A stretch of 64,000 nucleotides of DNA from Diplonema papillatum (GCA_030068145.1 JAPJBO010000686.1:61771-125770); one strand, 5' to 3'. Shown: positions 9,646 through 19,176, numbered from the stretch's first letter. Notes: generated by a model not told the origin, from the letters alone. Numbers and translations: made by a program.

Positions 9646-10020
9646 CCCAAGAGGGTGTGCTACAACCAAAACGCATGTAAGTCCACACCCGCCAAGCGGG
9701 TGTGACACCTACTTTTGACTCCAGCTTCTGAGGCTGGACTCCACCATGGAAACAAATCCACTACAAGTCTTCCATCCCGCCGACAGGACATGCACGACTG
9801 CTTCGGTTAGAGTCGGTGCTGGCAGGTAGGGATGTATGTTGGAAAACGACTTCCCTCGATCCTGAGACGGCATCGTTTACAGCAGTGGACTACGACGGCG
9901 TCTGATCATCTTTGGATCCCCACGCTCTCGTTCTTGATTAATGAAGACATTCTTGTCGAATGCTTTCGCAGAAGTTCGTCTTCCTACGATCTAAGAATTT
10001 CACCTCTGACGTAGTCGAAG
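9646..10020. other. foreign insert inside a gene-end copy
   Basis: Sequence not found in sister copies replaces their central part. It holds a perfect hairpin at 9684-9704 (CACACCCGC, loop CAA, GCGGGTGTG) and a weaker TCCAGC/GCTGGA pair at about 9720-9738. No TSD, TIR or coding frame was found. It could be a structured RNA gene, a filler from repair, or a mobile element remnant. Confidence 0.4.
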
Positions 10021-10581
10021 CGACCCCCGACGCCGGATCCCTGCCCCGCCTCGATGTCGGCAGCAACGGATTCACCCTTCGGCTGTAGCTGGTTCGTTGA
10101 GAGAGAAGGAGTCAAATCAAAATATTTATGAAAGCCTGCCACTCGCACAACCGTGGGCTGATCCATAACGAATGCTGGTGGTGGGACCCTACTTCGAGAC
10201 GAGCACTTCCGCGTTGGAGGACTTGCGGTCCCTGTGGCGCCGGAGGTGCAACTTTCGGCATTGGGCACGCAGTTCTACGTAACGGCATGTCCGCACACTT
10301 TTTCCCTCGAAGAGACCCCCAACGCCGGGTCCTGCCCCGCCTCGATGTCGGCAACAACAGATTCACCCTTCGGCTGTAGCTTGGTGCGTTGAGAGAGAAG
10401 GAGTCAAAAAAAACACAAGAGCGTGTGGCTGGTGCACAACGAATGCTGGTGATGGGACGAGAGAGTTGCTTTTCGTTGAACGCAGTGCCTGATGAAAAGT
10501 TGGACTCAGGACGCAAGCTACAACCGCGACGGTTTGCAGTGATGAGCTTCTCGTTTCCTCCAGCATTTCGTGGTTGGGAAA

Positions 10582-10640
10582 AATCATCCGGAGACTTTAA
10601 GACCCCGGAGTGAGTTTCAGGCGAACTAACGCTCTGAAAA
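10582..10640 (+). promoter_or_regulatory. module inside the array, copy 3
   Basis: ATCCGGAGACTTTAAGACCC then CGGAGTGAGTTTCAGGCGAA. It ends 12 bp before the ATG at 10653. Confidence 0.5.
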
Positions 10641-10652
10641 AAAAGAGGAACA

Positions 10653-11147
10653 ATGGCGCAGAGTCAAGAGCCGACCTCGCGCCGCCAGCTCTACCGCTGT
10701 TTGCCCCTACTTCGAGATGAGCACTTCTGCCGCGTTGGAGGACTTGCGGTCCCTGTGGCGCCGGAGGTGCAACTTTCGGCATTGGGCACGCAGTTCTACG
10801 TAACGGCATGTTCACACACACACTTTTTCCCTCGAAGAGACCCCCAACGCCGGGTCCCTGCCCCGCCTCGAAGTCGGCAACAACAGATTCACCCTTCGGC
10901 TGTAGCTTGGTGCGTTGAGAGAAGGAGTCAAAAAAAAAAAAAAAAAACACAAGAGCGTGTGGCTGGTGCACAACGAATGCTGGTGATGGGACGAGAGAGT
11001 TGCTTTTCGTTGAACGCAGTGCCTGATGAAAAGTTGGACTCAGGACGCAAGCTACAACCGCGACGGTTTGCAGTGATGAGCTTCTCGTTTCCTCCAGCAT
11101 TTCGTGGTTGGGAAAAATCATCCGGAGACTTTAAGACCCCGGAGTGA
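10653..11147 (+). CDS. chimeric ORF built from module leader and beta-helix fragment
   Basis: ATG at 10653 starts MAQSQEPTSRRQLYRCLPLL and then enters the parental beta-helix frame (VPVAPEVQLSALGT). It leaves that frame after a deletion (FFPRRDPQRR) and reads through a poly-A tract into the next leader. The second copy at 11187-11519 shares the first 98 codons or so. The reading through repeat junctions and Lys run makes a functional protein doubtful. It is listed because promoter-like module, ATG and partly conserved frame coincide. Confidence 0.25.
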   Translation: MAQSQEPTSRRQLYRCLPLLRDEHFCRVGGLAVPVAPEVQLSALGTQFYVTACSHTHFFPRRDPQRRVPAPPRSRQQQIHPSAVAWCVERRSQKKKKKTQERVAGAQRMLVMGRESCFSLNAVPDEKLDSGRKLQPRRFAVMSFSFPPAFRGWEKSSGDFKTPE

Positions 11148-11175
11148 GTTTCAGGCGAACTAACGCTCTGAAAAA
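11116..11175 (+). promoter_or_regulatory. module inside the array, copy 4
   Basis: The sequence is the same as at 10582, 534 bp further on, before the ATG at 11187. A fifth copy is at 11650-11708, where the corresponding start codon has become GTG. Confidence 0.5.
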
Positions 11176-11186
11176 AAAGAGGAACA

Positions 11187-11519
11187 ATGGCGCAGAGTCA
11201 AGAGCCGACCTCGCGCCGCCAGCTCTACCGCTGTTTGCCCCTACTTCGAGATGAGCACTTCTGCCGCGTTGGAGGACTTGCGGTCCCTGTGGCGCCGGAG
11301 GTGCAACTTTCGGCATTGGGCACGCAGTTCTACGTAACGGCATGTTCACACACACACTTTTTCCCTCGAAGAGACCCCCAACGCCGGGTCCCTGCCCCGC
11401 CTCGAAGTCGGCAACAACAGATTCACCCTTCGGCTGTAGCTTGGTGCGTTGAGAGAAGGAGTCAAAAAAAAAAAAAAAAACACAAGAGCGTGTGGCTGGT
11501 GCACAACGAATGCTGGTGA
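11187..11519 (+). CDS. second chimeric ORF of the array
   Basis: MAQSQEPTSRRQLYRCLPLL start as at 10653, 110 residues. It diverges only where the poly-A tract length differs by one and changes frame. It has the same caveats as the first chimeric ORF. Confidence 0.25.
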   Translation: MAQSQEPTSRRQLYRCLPLLRDEHFCRVGGLAVPVAPEVQLSALGTQFYVTACSHTHFFPRRDPQRRVPAPPRSRQQQIHPSAVAWCVERRSQKKKKKHKSVWLVHNECW

Positions 11520-12000
11520 TGGGACGAGAGAGTTGCTTTTCGTTGAACGCAGTGCCTGATGAAAAGTTGGACTCAGGACGCAAGCTACAACCGCGACGGT
11601 TTGCAGTGATGAGCTTCTCGTTTCCTCCAGCATTTCGTGGTTGGGAAAAATCACCCGGAGACTTTAAGACCCCGGAGTGAGTTTCAGGCGAACTAACGCT
11701 CTGAAAAAAAAGAGGAACAGTGGCGCAGAGTCAAGAGCCGACCTCGCGCCGCCAGCTCTACCGCTGTTTGCCCCTACTTCGAGATGAGCACTTCTGCCGC
11801 GTTGGAGGACTTGCGGTCCCTGTGGCGGCGGAGGTACAACTTTCGGGGCATTGGGCACGCAGTTCTACGTGACGGCATCTTCACACACTTTTTCCCTCGC
11901 AGACAACACCGCTCGCGACCGTCATCCCCAACGCCGGGTCCCTGCCCCGCCTCGATGTCGGCAGCAACAGATTCACCATTCGGCTGTAGTTTGGCGCGTT

Positions 12001-13170
12001 GCAAAGCAAGGTGGCTGATACAACGCTAATGCTGATGATGGGACAGAGAGTTCCTTTGTCGTTGAACGCAGTGCCTGATGCAAGTTGGATTCAGGACGCA
12101 AGTGACACCTCGACGGCTTGCGGTGACGAGCTTCTCGTTTCCTCCAGCATTTCATGTTTGGTGTCATAACGGCGTGTTTGAATCCAAACAAGCGCAGTTG
12201 CTGTGACGCTACCGGCACGACCGCCAACCTTCTGTTCCAGAAGTACAAATACCTATTCAAAGTTTCAAGAAAATCGGAAAAACAAAAATAAAATAAAAAT
12301 AAGCGCAAGTGCAAACGCATAACAAGCGGCACTTGTCGTGTCCTTTGTTATATACGCGCGCGGCCAGCGATCCCGCCGGCCGACGTCCACCACTGGTGGG
12401 TTGCGCTCTTACTATCTCCTACCCTCCCCGCCTCTGCACCTCCTCCTTGTATCCGTGATGTTGTTGCTACGTGCCATCGTGAATCACGACACGTATCGCA
12501 TTCGTAAAACCCACCACTCGTGCACGATCCTGCTATCTCCTTCCTTCCCCACCTCTGCACCACCTCCTTGTATCAGTGGTGTGTTGATATGTGCCATCGT
12601 GGTTCGCGAAGCGTATCGAATACGTGATGCGTGTCGGATGCTTGAAATGTCCCGGTGCGTGACAAGTATCAGACATCAGTTCCATGGCCTGTGTTGGATG
12701 CGCGCTCGGCATCAAAAAATGGATGCATGCACATCAGATACACGATACGTATCGAATACGTACTGCGTATCAGATACTCGACATGTCTCGGTACGTCTAT
12801 CAGATCCAAACCCGTGTTGGATGCGTGATCCGCATCAGAAATGGAAATACATGATGCTTATCAGATACTTGACATGTCTTGGTATATGATAAGTATCAGG
12901 CATCAGATCCATAACCCGTGTTGGATGCGTGATCATCACGACATCGGATACATGAACCGTGTCAGATACGTATTGACTGCGTGATCCGCATCATGTATCG
13001 AAACACCACTGCAAGCTTGGGCACAAATAGAGAATCCAATCAACAACGAAACAAGAGTATTTCGACCCGTGTCGTCGTACGAACGGTAATAGCTGCCGAG
13101 GTTCGAACAGCGGCCCTGCGCGTTCTCTTTACCACTCCTGCCAAAGCGCAGGGTGGGTACTGCCTGGCAG
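12001..13170. other. gene-free; degenerate GTATC/GATAC-rich repeats
   Basis: 12.0-12.33 kb continues the decayed array flank and turns AT-rich. 12.6-13.0 kb is a diffuse repeat of short pieces such as GTGTTGGATGCGTGATC, CGTATCGAATACGT and TATCAGATAC. A frame of 183 codons at 12338 crosses these repeats and looks spurious. Confidence 0.4.
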
Positions 13171-13183
13171 ACCACTGGGTGAC

Positions 13184-13258
13184 CACATTAGGTGACCACA
13201 TTAGGTGACCACATTAGGTGACCACATTAGGTGACCACATTAGGTGACCACACTGGCC
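13184..13258 (+). repeat. 13-bp minisatellite GTGACCACATTAG
   Basis: About five direct copies, the last degenerating into GTGACCACACTGG. Confidence 0.85.
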
Positions 13259-13506
13259 GACCACTGGGCGGAAACCTTCCTGTGCGCCGTGTTTCTTCGG
13301 GAAGGTTCATTTTCTCCAGTTGTTCAGAAAATTCCGGCAACAAAAGGCACGATGCACTGCAGGTAAAGAAATGTCGTCGGCAATCGAATGACGCAAAAAC
13401 CACCACCACCAGTGACCAACAACAAGGTACCCACCGATCCTCTTACCTCGTGTAACCACCACTCTTACGACACTCAGAGCACAAAGAATCTTCCCTTAAC
13501 GACGAA

Positions 13507-13560
13507 GGTCACCCGGAGACTTTAAAACCCCGGAGTTTCAAGCGAACTTTCACTCTAAAA
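13507..13560 (+). promoter_or_regulatory. recurrent promoter-like module
   Basis: GGTCACCCGGAGACTTTAAA then ACCCCGGAGTTTCAAGCGAA and CTTTCACTCTAAAAA. It is the closest to the family consensus. No convincing ORF follows within 300 bp. A decayed second module lies at about 13783-13850. Confidence 0.45.
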
Positions 13561-14221
13561 ACCACCGAGTTCTTGCCAAGGTATTCGTACACTCAAGGTT
13601 GAAGAAAAGACTCACTACGTCGACCCGGAAGCTTGAAAAAGAAGGCGGTAACTGATGACCACTGAGTCTATTAGAAGGCACGCGCGGCAACCGGGGCAGT
13701 CCAAACCCCGAGCCAAGATGAAAGTGTGCGTTTATGCACACCCCCTTCACTACCCGACTCCCAAGCCTCGATGACAGCCAGCCCGGAGACACTAAAAATA
13801 ATACAAGTAACGCTAAAAATCCCAGACCTTTAAACCTTGAAAAACGCTATTGGCACTACTACGACGCAGTCCATCGTCACAGATTGCTGCTGCATATCGG
13901 GCTTTTGTTGCGTTAGCAGGGGATCCTGCAAATGAGTACCACACTGCGCCAACTTCCTGACTTTTTCCCGCGCTTTCGTCGTGTTGCAACCTGTGTCGGC
14001 TGCATATCAGGTTCAAGCTACCCCGACGACTACGAACACTTGTGTACCAGGTTATCGCCCCCTTGCGAACCTGAGAAGAAGACCGCCCATTCGCCCCTCG
14101 TATGAAAAAAAAAAAAAAAGATTCTTTTTGTCTCCGAAAATTCCGGCGTTCATCGGGCAGACGCTAGCTTTCTAGCGAGCGCGCATTCTTTTTTTCTCTC
14201 TCTCTCTCTCTTTCTCTCGTT
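13561..14221. other. gene-free spacer
   Basis: It contains the decayed module near 13783, a poly-A run at 14104 and a CT-rich tract at 14190-14220. GACAGATTGCTGCTGCATAT-like pieces recur near 13880, 14000 and, inverted, 51310. No gene is recognised. Confidence 0.35.
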
Positions 14222-14284
14222 TTTCTAGTACTAACAATCTTGCGTGTTGCCTTTCCAATGTATTATGCAGGCTAAAAAGACATA
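14222..14284 (+). repeat. dispersed repeat D, left half (interrupted copy)
   Basis: AGTACTAACAATCTTGCGTG to GCAGGCTAAAAAGACATA. It continues after the transposon at 17651. Uninterrupted copies are at 28714-28870 and, inverted, 49730-49885. Confidence 0.85.
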
Positions 14285-14375
14285 CCGTAAGCGGGTTTAA
14301 TACGAAACGTGTAAATGTTTCTTAGCTACTTTTTTGGCCAAAGTGTTTCTTAATTAACACGTTTCGTACTAAAAA
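14285..14375 (+). repeat. left terminal and subterminal inverted repeat
   Basis: It holds the outer 27-bp TIR. TACGAAACGTG occurs at about 14301, and its complement CACGTTTCGTA at 14359 after TTAATTAA. These are likely transposase binding sites. Confidence 0.85.
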
Positions 14376-14508
14376 CAAGGGGTCTGACGTACTTAGTGAA
14401 ATTTGAAAACCCCATGATGATCCCCCATTTTGGTTCCCGACAATCTTTGGTGTATCGAGCCTTTGAGCAGGAAAAACGTACCGCGGTCAGAGTATTAGCG
14501 ACAAGACA

Positions 14509-17421
14509 TCACGATGACAGCAATCGCAGAGCGTTCTGGCACTTGTGAATGAAGACGACAGGCGTGGGCGGGATCACCAACGGCTCTGGGATGCAGTCTG
14601 TGAACTGCAGCGCCGCAAACAAGGAATGGTAACCGCAGCTCCAATCGTCTTGTTGACATCCTCGAGCGTCCGTCTCAATGAAGCAAGAGTCGGTGTCGGC
14701 GGAAAAGACCGTTGCAAGGTGGCTGACTATCTTGCTTCCGCAAAAGTCAGAAAGCGAGCAAGATACAACGCATCTTCGGAGCGACCGGTCGGTTGTTACA
14801 AGCATCCAGTGCCAACCACGAGTTCCTGACACGCTAGTGTTTACGAAGGTGTTCATTAGGCGGGCACGCGTCAGTGATGACAGGGTAAGCCGGTCGTATG
14901 GAAGGGCAGCGCAAGCAAAGGCGGAGTTGTCCTTAAAGAAGGAGTAAAGCCTCTCCAGGTGATTGCCATCCAGCTTCTTCTCGTGCTCGCCAGCCCCAAG
15001 ACTAGCATGAACCGCATCCACCTCCACAGCAACGCATTCATCGTTTGCCAGTTCTTCAAGCTCTTGGTCAAAATCAGCGAAGTCAGAATCGTTGATGCAA
15101 TCTGCGCATTCACTCAGTACGAGACATTCATTGAAATTGCGAAGGAGTTCGGCGAGAACGTTGTCCCCGCAACCGGTGGCCTGGGGGCTGTCTTCAACGA
15201 AACCTTGGTCGGCTCCATCTCCTGTTGGATCGGAAACTTTCTCTTCCAGTAAATTTGCGTCACTCAACCCGGTCACCACGAAACTCGCCCGGATGCTCTC
15301 GGGTTTCACTTTCGACAACGCCGTCTTTAGCCACTTCAGATGTCGTCTACGCAGAGATTTTGCGCGGAGGTCGAGACGCGCCATCATCTTCAGCATCTCA
15401 CCTTCCACAACAGACGTGTGTTCTTCAGCAGACACGGTGACAAGGGAAGCAAAATGAGCCCCGTCGAACAAGACAACCAGTGAGCTTTGCCGGCACCCGG
15501 ACTTCAAGTGTTCAGCAGCAGAGAAGGTGCACGTTTCGTGCAAGCGCACTTTCACCCCAAATAGACGCAGCACTACTTCATTGAGAACGAGCGCGACTAA
15601 TACATCAAGATGATGTTTTTCTTCAAATTCAGACGACGCGGGGGTCTTCGCAAATTCGGCTATCAATTCTACAATTGTCGCACGAGTCCTTGTGACGTTG
15701 GTGTCGCTTAATGCAGCGAGATCGGCTTCTGTGCACTTGCTGAGCAGTTGCTTAGCTGTTTCATGCGTTGGTTTATCGCTGGCCTCCTGAACGCACTTTC
15801 CGCTGGCAGCCAGCCAGATGCTTTGATAGGCGAACCACCCACAAGCGTGCGCCTCTTGCTGTCTCCACCATTCCGGAGCGAAGTGCAGGTCGCCAGCTGC
15901 CCCTGCTGCTTCGGACAACGAGACCGTCATACTGCTACGCTCCCCGAGACTGTCGTAGAGGATGACACTGTGCTTCGTCTTTGAGTGCGCGACTTCACGA
16001 AAGAGCACGGGTGTGGGGACAACGGATACACTTTGAAGACGTTGGATGTCCTCAGCAGCGTCACCGTCGTTAACACTCTCCACGTCTTTTGTAGCCTTCT
16101 TATGCTTCTTGTCTTTCTTGTATTTTTTGTTCTTCATCAGGTTCTTCGCGTTCTTTGCATTTGCTTGTTTCATCAACTTGAGCACACTGTCGCTGTACCA
16201 AGTTGAGTACTCGTCCCGCAAGCTCCGCTTCAGAACACCGTTTAGACCAACATCCAACGGCTGCAACCTTCCTGTCCAGCCAGCCGGAATGCAGACTGTT
16301 GCGATGCGATTGTGCACAAGTAGTTCCTTGATACTTTGTGTGTGCTGGGCAGAGAAACGATCGAGGATAAGGAGGCCCCACTCTGTCTCTCCTCTCCGTG
16401 TGTTCATCGCCGGCAGCAGCACGTCATTTACCCACACCTTCGTGGTTTGTTCGTTTGCCCATCTGTTAGGATTGGCGACAAAAGACCACCCGTCTGGTCT
16501 TTTTGCCTCCGGTGGAAGAACCCTGCTGGTTTTCCCGCCGTAGATCAACTGCGGGGGTAGCAGCTCCCCTGTTGCAAAGGCCGCAAACAGACCTGTGATC
16601 GACCGTTTGTCGTTCAGGTTTGTTAGGGCCACTCGCTTGCTGCCCACCGGCGCGTAGGTCTTCTTGGGTGCTGGCAGGAGTTGCAACAGTGTGTGGTCGG
16701 CGTTTACTACCCTTTCTAAGGGGATGTCGTGGAGCTTCCTTGCACTCTGTACTTCTGCAACGAATTCTGCACGAGCTTCCAGGAAGGGTCGCGTTGTGGT
16801 GGCCACTGCTGTTGTTGCAGCTCTCATGGACCAGCCCAACCGTCGCATCCATGCACGCGCCCACTCCTTGTTCAGCGTGGTGGCGTCGTGAATGCGCTCG
16901 CTTTCATCACTAGCTTTCACCATGCCTCTAGCTGTTGCTGACACGGTTTGTGCCGTCACAGCGCCACCTGATGACCTAGCAGAGCGGATGATGCTGAGCA
17001 CCTTGTTTTCTTCTGTGGGTGACAGTGTGCACTTCCTCCCTCGTTTGACTTCCCGGAAATGGCTCTCGCTTTCCTCAACATGCAGCCCCATCTTCCGCTT
17101 TGCTACGCGCTCTTGTATTGCTTCTTTGTATTCGGAAAAGGCTCGAGACGCCATGGTTTGGTTGAGCTGTTTCGTATGTCCTTGGAGAGGACTGTTCCAC
17201 CACTTGACAGTGTCTCGCACCCCCTTTTCTGCAACAATCTCAGCAATGCGTTCTTTCTCGTCAGCGTTCCACGTCGCTCTCGTTGTTTTCTTTGTCGGCA
17301 ACTCCTTCGCGACTTCCTTTGCAACCGCATCACCTGCTACCTGTTGTGCTGAGCGGGCAAAGATTGTCGAATCTGCTTCACATGGGGTGAAGGGCTGACG
17401 CGGGCGAAGAAATCGGTGCAT
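14509..17421 (-). CDS. DDE_1-type transposase fused to cysteine-protease-like domains
   Basis: 970 residues, ATG at 17421. Two helix-turn-helix-like regions lie at about 45-100 and 126-175. The catalytic core has D242 (VVNADHTLL), D354 (LLILDRFSAQH) and D390 (GRLQPLDVG), that is DD35D with the pogo/Tigger LQPLD motif. A Lys-rich linker spans 417-446. Then come two papain-fold-like regions absent from ordinary pogo transposases. The first, 480-660, has LYDSL at 488-492, QQEAHACGWFAY with C527, and an OTU-like HLDVLVALVLNEVV plus GAHF (H656). The second, 817-940, resembles Ulp1/C48: GWHWMLV (H871) and CQQDDWSCGYH (Q923/924, C929), with Cys888 where Asp is expected. It acts in cut-and-paste transposition; the protease role is inferred. 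Confidence 0.85.
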   Translation of the reverse strand: MHRFLRPRQPFTPCEADSTIFARSAQQVAGDAVAKEVAKELPTKKTTRATWNADEKERIAEIVAEKGVRDTVKWWNSPLQGHTKQLNQTMASRAFSEYKEAIQERVAKRKMGLHVEESESHFREVKRGRKCTLSPTEENKVLSIIRSARSSGGAVTAQTVSATARGMVKASDESERIHDATTLNKEWARAWMRRLGWSMRAATTAVATTTRPFLEARAEFVAEVQSARKLHDIPLERVVNADHTLLQLLPAPKKTYAPVGSKRVALTNLNDKRSITGLFAAFATGELLPPQLIYGGKTSRVLPPEAKRPDGWSFVANPNRWANEQTTKVWVNDVLLPAMNTRRGETEWGLLILDRFSAQHTQSIKELLVHNRIATVCIPAGWTGRLQPLDVGLNGVLKRSLRDEYSTWYSDSVLKLMKQANAKNAKNLMKNKKYKKDKKHKKATKDVESVNDGDAAEDIQRLQSVSVVPTPVLFREVAHSKTKHSVILYDSLGERSSMTVSLSEAAGAAGDLHFAPEWWRQQEAHACGWFAYQSIWLAASGKCVQEASDKPTHETAKQLLSKCTEADLAALSDTNVTRTRATIVELIAEFAKTPASSEFEEKHHLDVLVALVLNEVVLRLFGVKVRLHETCTFSAAEHLKSGCRQSSLVVLFDGAHFASLVTVSAEEHTSVVEGEMLKMMARLDLRAKSLRRRHLKWLKTALSKVKPESIRASFVVTGLSDANLLEEKVSDPTGDGADQGFVEDSPQATGCGDNVLAELLRNFNECLVLSECADCINDSDFADFDQELEELANDECVAVEVDAVHASLGAGEHEKKLDGNHLERLYSFFKDNSAFACAALPYDRLTLSSLTRARLMNTFVNTSVSGTRGWHWMLVTTDRSLRRCVVSCSLSDFCGSKIVSHLATVFSADTDSCFIETDARGCQQDDWSCGYHSLFAALQFTDCIPEPLVIPPTPVVFIHKCQNALRLLSS

Positions 17422-17529
17422 TTTTTTGACTGGTTCAAATTTTCTGTCAATTTTCCTGCATCCTTTTTTTTATTGTCGAGCCCCAGTTTACTCTAAGTAC
17501 AAACCCCTTCAAAACCCCTATGGAAGTGC

Positions 17530-17650
17530 AGTTTTTAATACGAAACGTGTTAATGTTTCATAGCTTCAGATCCGGGGTGTTTCTTAATTAACACGTTTCG
17601 TATTAAAACCGTTTCGTACTTAGCACGTTTCATATTAAACCCGCTTACGG
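17530..17650 (-). repeat. right terminal and subterminal inverted repeat
   Basis: TAATACGAAACGTG at about 17537, complements CACGTTTCGTATT at 17600 and CACGTTTCATATT at 17623, then the outer TIR ending CCCGCTTACGG. The inner pair mirrors the left end. Confidence 0.85.
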
Positions 17651-17790
17651 TAGGCAGCGTGTTTTGGTGGTTGATCAGAATTCCTAACCTGAAAATGACA
17701 CAGGGTAACTACAAGTGGGAAAACGATCAACCGGCACGAACGATCAACCGGCACGCACAACCACTGTATACACACCTGCTTTGTAGGAAA
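17651..17790 (+). repeat. dispersed repeat D, right half
   Basis: TAGGCAGCGTGTTTTGGTGG, then TGATCAGAATTCC and AGTGGGAAAACGATCAACCG. The element GATCAACCGGCACG is locally doubled. A short piece of repeat B follows to 17815. Confidence 0.85.
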
Positions 17791-18341
17791 ATACTTGAGG
17801 AGGCTGCCAGTTCAGCCTACTAGCTTGGGGGGGGGTCACCTGGTCGCCAGACCAGAGTTGGTCTGGAAACTGGTCTGGGTCAAAAAAAAAAAAAAATCTC
17901 AGCTGGTGTGGTCGGTGGGCCAGTTCCCCGTAGTTCCCCCGTAGTTCAACATGGGGGGGGGGTGTCTTTTTTGTTTTCGTTTCTTGTTTTTTTGCCGAGT
18001 GCTTCAGGGATGCAGCTTTGGGTCCTGGAGAGCGTTTCTAAGCTACTTTGCACTTTTTCGTCACAAAATAAGGACAGTTTCGGGTTATTCGAGCGGATCA
18101 AAATCAAAGACCCCAGGAGACAAGCCACCTGGTCCAGGCCAAAATCGGTGAATTTCGGGGAGTAATTCCTTTGTGGCGACCACTGTCTGCAGTCGGCCCT
18201 GGCGAAGGGGGGGCGGAAGAGCTACAAAGGTGCAGTATTACGGCCCCAACTTGCGCAGAGCGCCATGTGCTATGCGTGCCCCGAAGAGGAAGGAATAGGA
18301 TGAGAAGGAAGGACAGACTGGGAGTCACGGTTTGACAGGTA

Positions 18342-18869
18342 GTGACAGGATCAGCTGCGGTAAGGAGAGCGGGAAATGTTCTATCAGAGGCCCCGCGCCG
18401 GCCGGGTTTCAAAGCGAGACCGGAGACCTCGCGGCGGTCGGAGGAGAGAGGTGGTTCCGGGCGCTGCAGTATTGGCTGGATTCTATCGTCTCCGTACCAC
18501 CACGGAAGATCGGCCTCATCTCGTACCCCGTGAGGCACGGCGGGGCTCCCACCGTTCTCAGCGACCCTATCTTCTCCAGTTTCCTGTCTGGCAGAAGCGG
18601 TCCGTCGCCCGTTTCGCTCCAGCGCATCCCCGACGGGTTTTAAAAGTTTTGCGAGTACCCTCGCACACATGCTCAACAGTGTCCCGTCCGTCGTCGCTAC
18701 GACACTGCCCGGAAGATCCAGTTCGGTGCACACTTCAAAGTCGACGGCGAGCTCCACCATCGAGACGTCACCCGCCACCGACCAGCACATCCCATCCAAA
18801 AACCAATCAACGCTACGGAACACGAAAAGTGGAGTGAGCGGGAGTGCCACGAGCACCAGAAAGTGAAGT
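18342..18869 (+). pseudogene. element coding region A, broken by internal inversion
   Basis: Plus-strand pieces GGERWFRALQYWLD (to 18480) and EKWSERECHEHQKVKCGV then TGA (18815-18869) match the 214-residue ORF of copy 2 at 42971-43615. Between them, 18480-18795 is inverted, so CWSVAGDVSMVELAVDFEVC is read from the minus strand. The family of this protein is unknown to me. The ELAVDFE-type motif followed by a Cys/His end resembles C-terminal parts of some algal and fungal retroelement proteins, weakly. Confidence 0.55.
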
Positions 18870-19059
18870 GCGGCGTATGAAAGCGCCGGTGCAGCAACCG
18901 ATGAACCGGACGAGCAATCGAAGAAGAAGCGAGGCACCAAACGCGCGCCTGAGCGCGACGATCAAGTCGAGCTAAAGAGGCAAAAAAAGAATGACACATC
19001 ACGTACGAAGAGATAACCGCGACACCGCAAATCGCCACAGATTATCACGGTTGTGATAC

Positions 19060-19171
19060 GAATCGTTTATTGTATTTTATTGTATTTTTATTGTACAGAT
19101 TTTCGTATATTATTGTATACAATACTGTACAATAATACAATAATTTACAATAATTTACAATAATGTACAAG
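19060..19171 (+). repeat. AT-rich TGTACAATAAT arm, left
   Basis: About ten degenerate decamers (TGTACAATAA, TTTACAATAA). Matching arms lie at 21054-21121 and 22045-22185. Confidence 0.75.
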
Positions 19172-19176
19172 AATGT

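Larger units (their letters stand above)
8490..12000 (+). repeat. tandem array of shrunken beta-helix gene ends
   Basis: Gene-end copies lie near 8790-8975, 9278-9472, 9560-9645 plus 10021-10088, 10190-10378, 10712-10902, 11246-11438 and 11780-11987. Each keeps CGCGTTGGAGGACTTGCGGT, the AACTTTCGGC block and the terminal GATTCACC-TTCGGCTGTAG, with the middle deleted. Between them most units carry a leader (GATGAGCTTCTCGTTTCCTC) and the promoter-like module. The units at 10653 and 11187 are 534 bp apart and almost identical, so part of the array is recent. The last copy is the most diverged. Confidence 0.8.
14285..17650 (-). mobile_element. intact pogo/Tc1-mariner-type transposon, 3366 bp
   Basis: The ends are inverted: left CCGTAAGCGGGTTTAATACG, right complement CCGTAAGCGGGTTTAATATG; 26 of the first 27 bases match. 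A TA dinucleotide flanks both sides (14283-14284 and 17651-17652). Repeat D supplies two empty sites reading GACGTAGGC, which proves the boundaries. A motif TACGAAACGTG and its complement recurs in both subterminal regions. One long ORF fills the interior on the minus strand. All parts needed for autonomy appear present. Confidence 0.92.

Noticed and set aside
12338-12889. 183-codon plus-strand ORF
   Set aside because: It crosses degenerate GTATC/GATAC repeats; composition is unlike the real genes.
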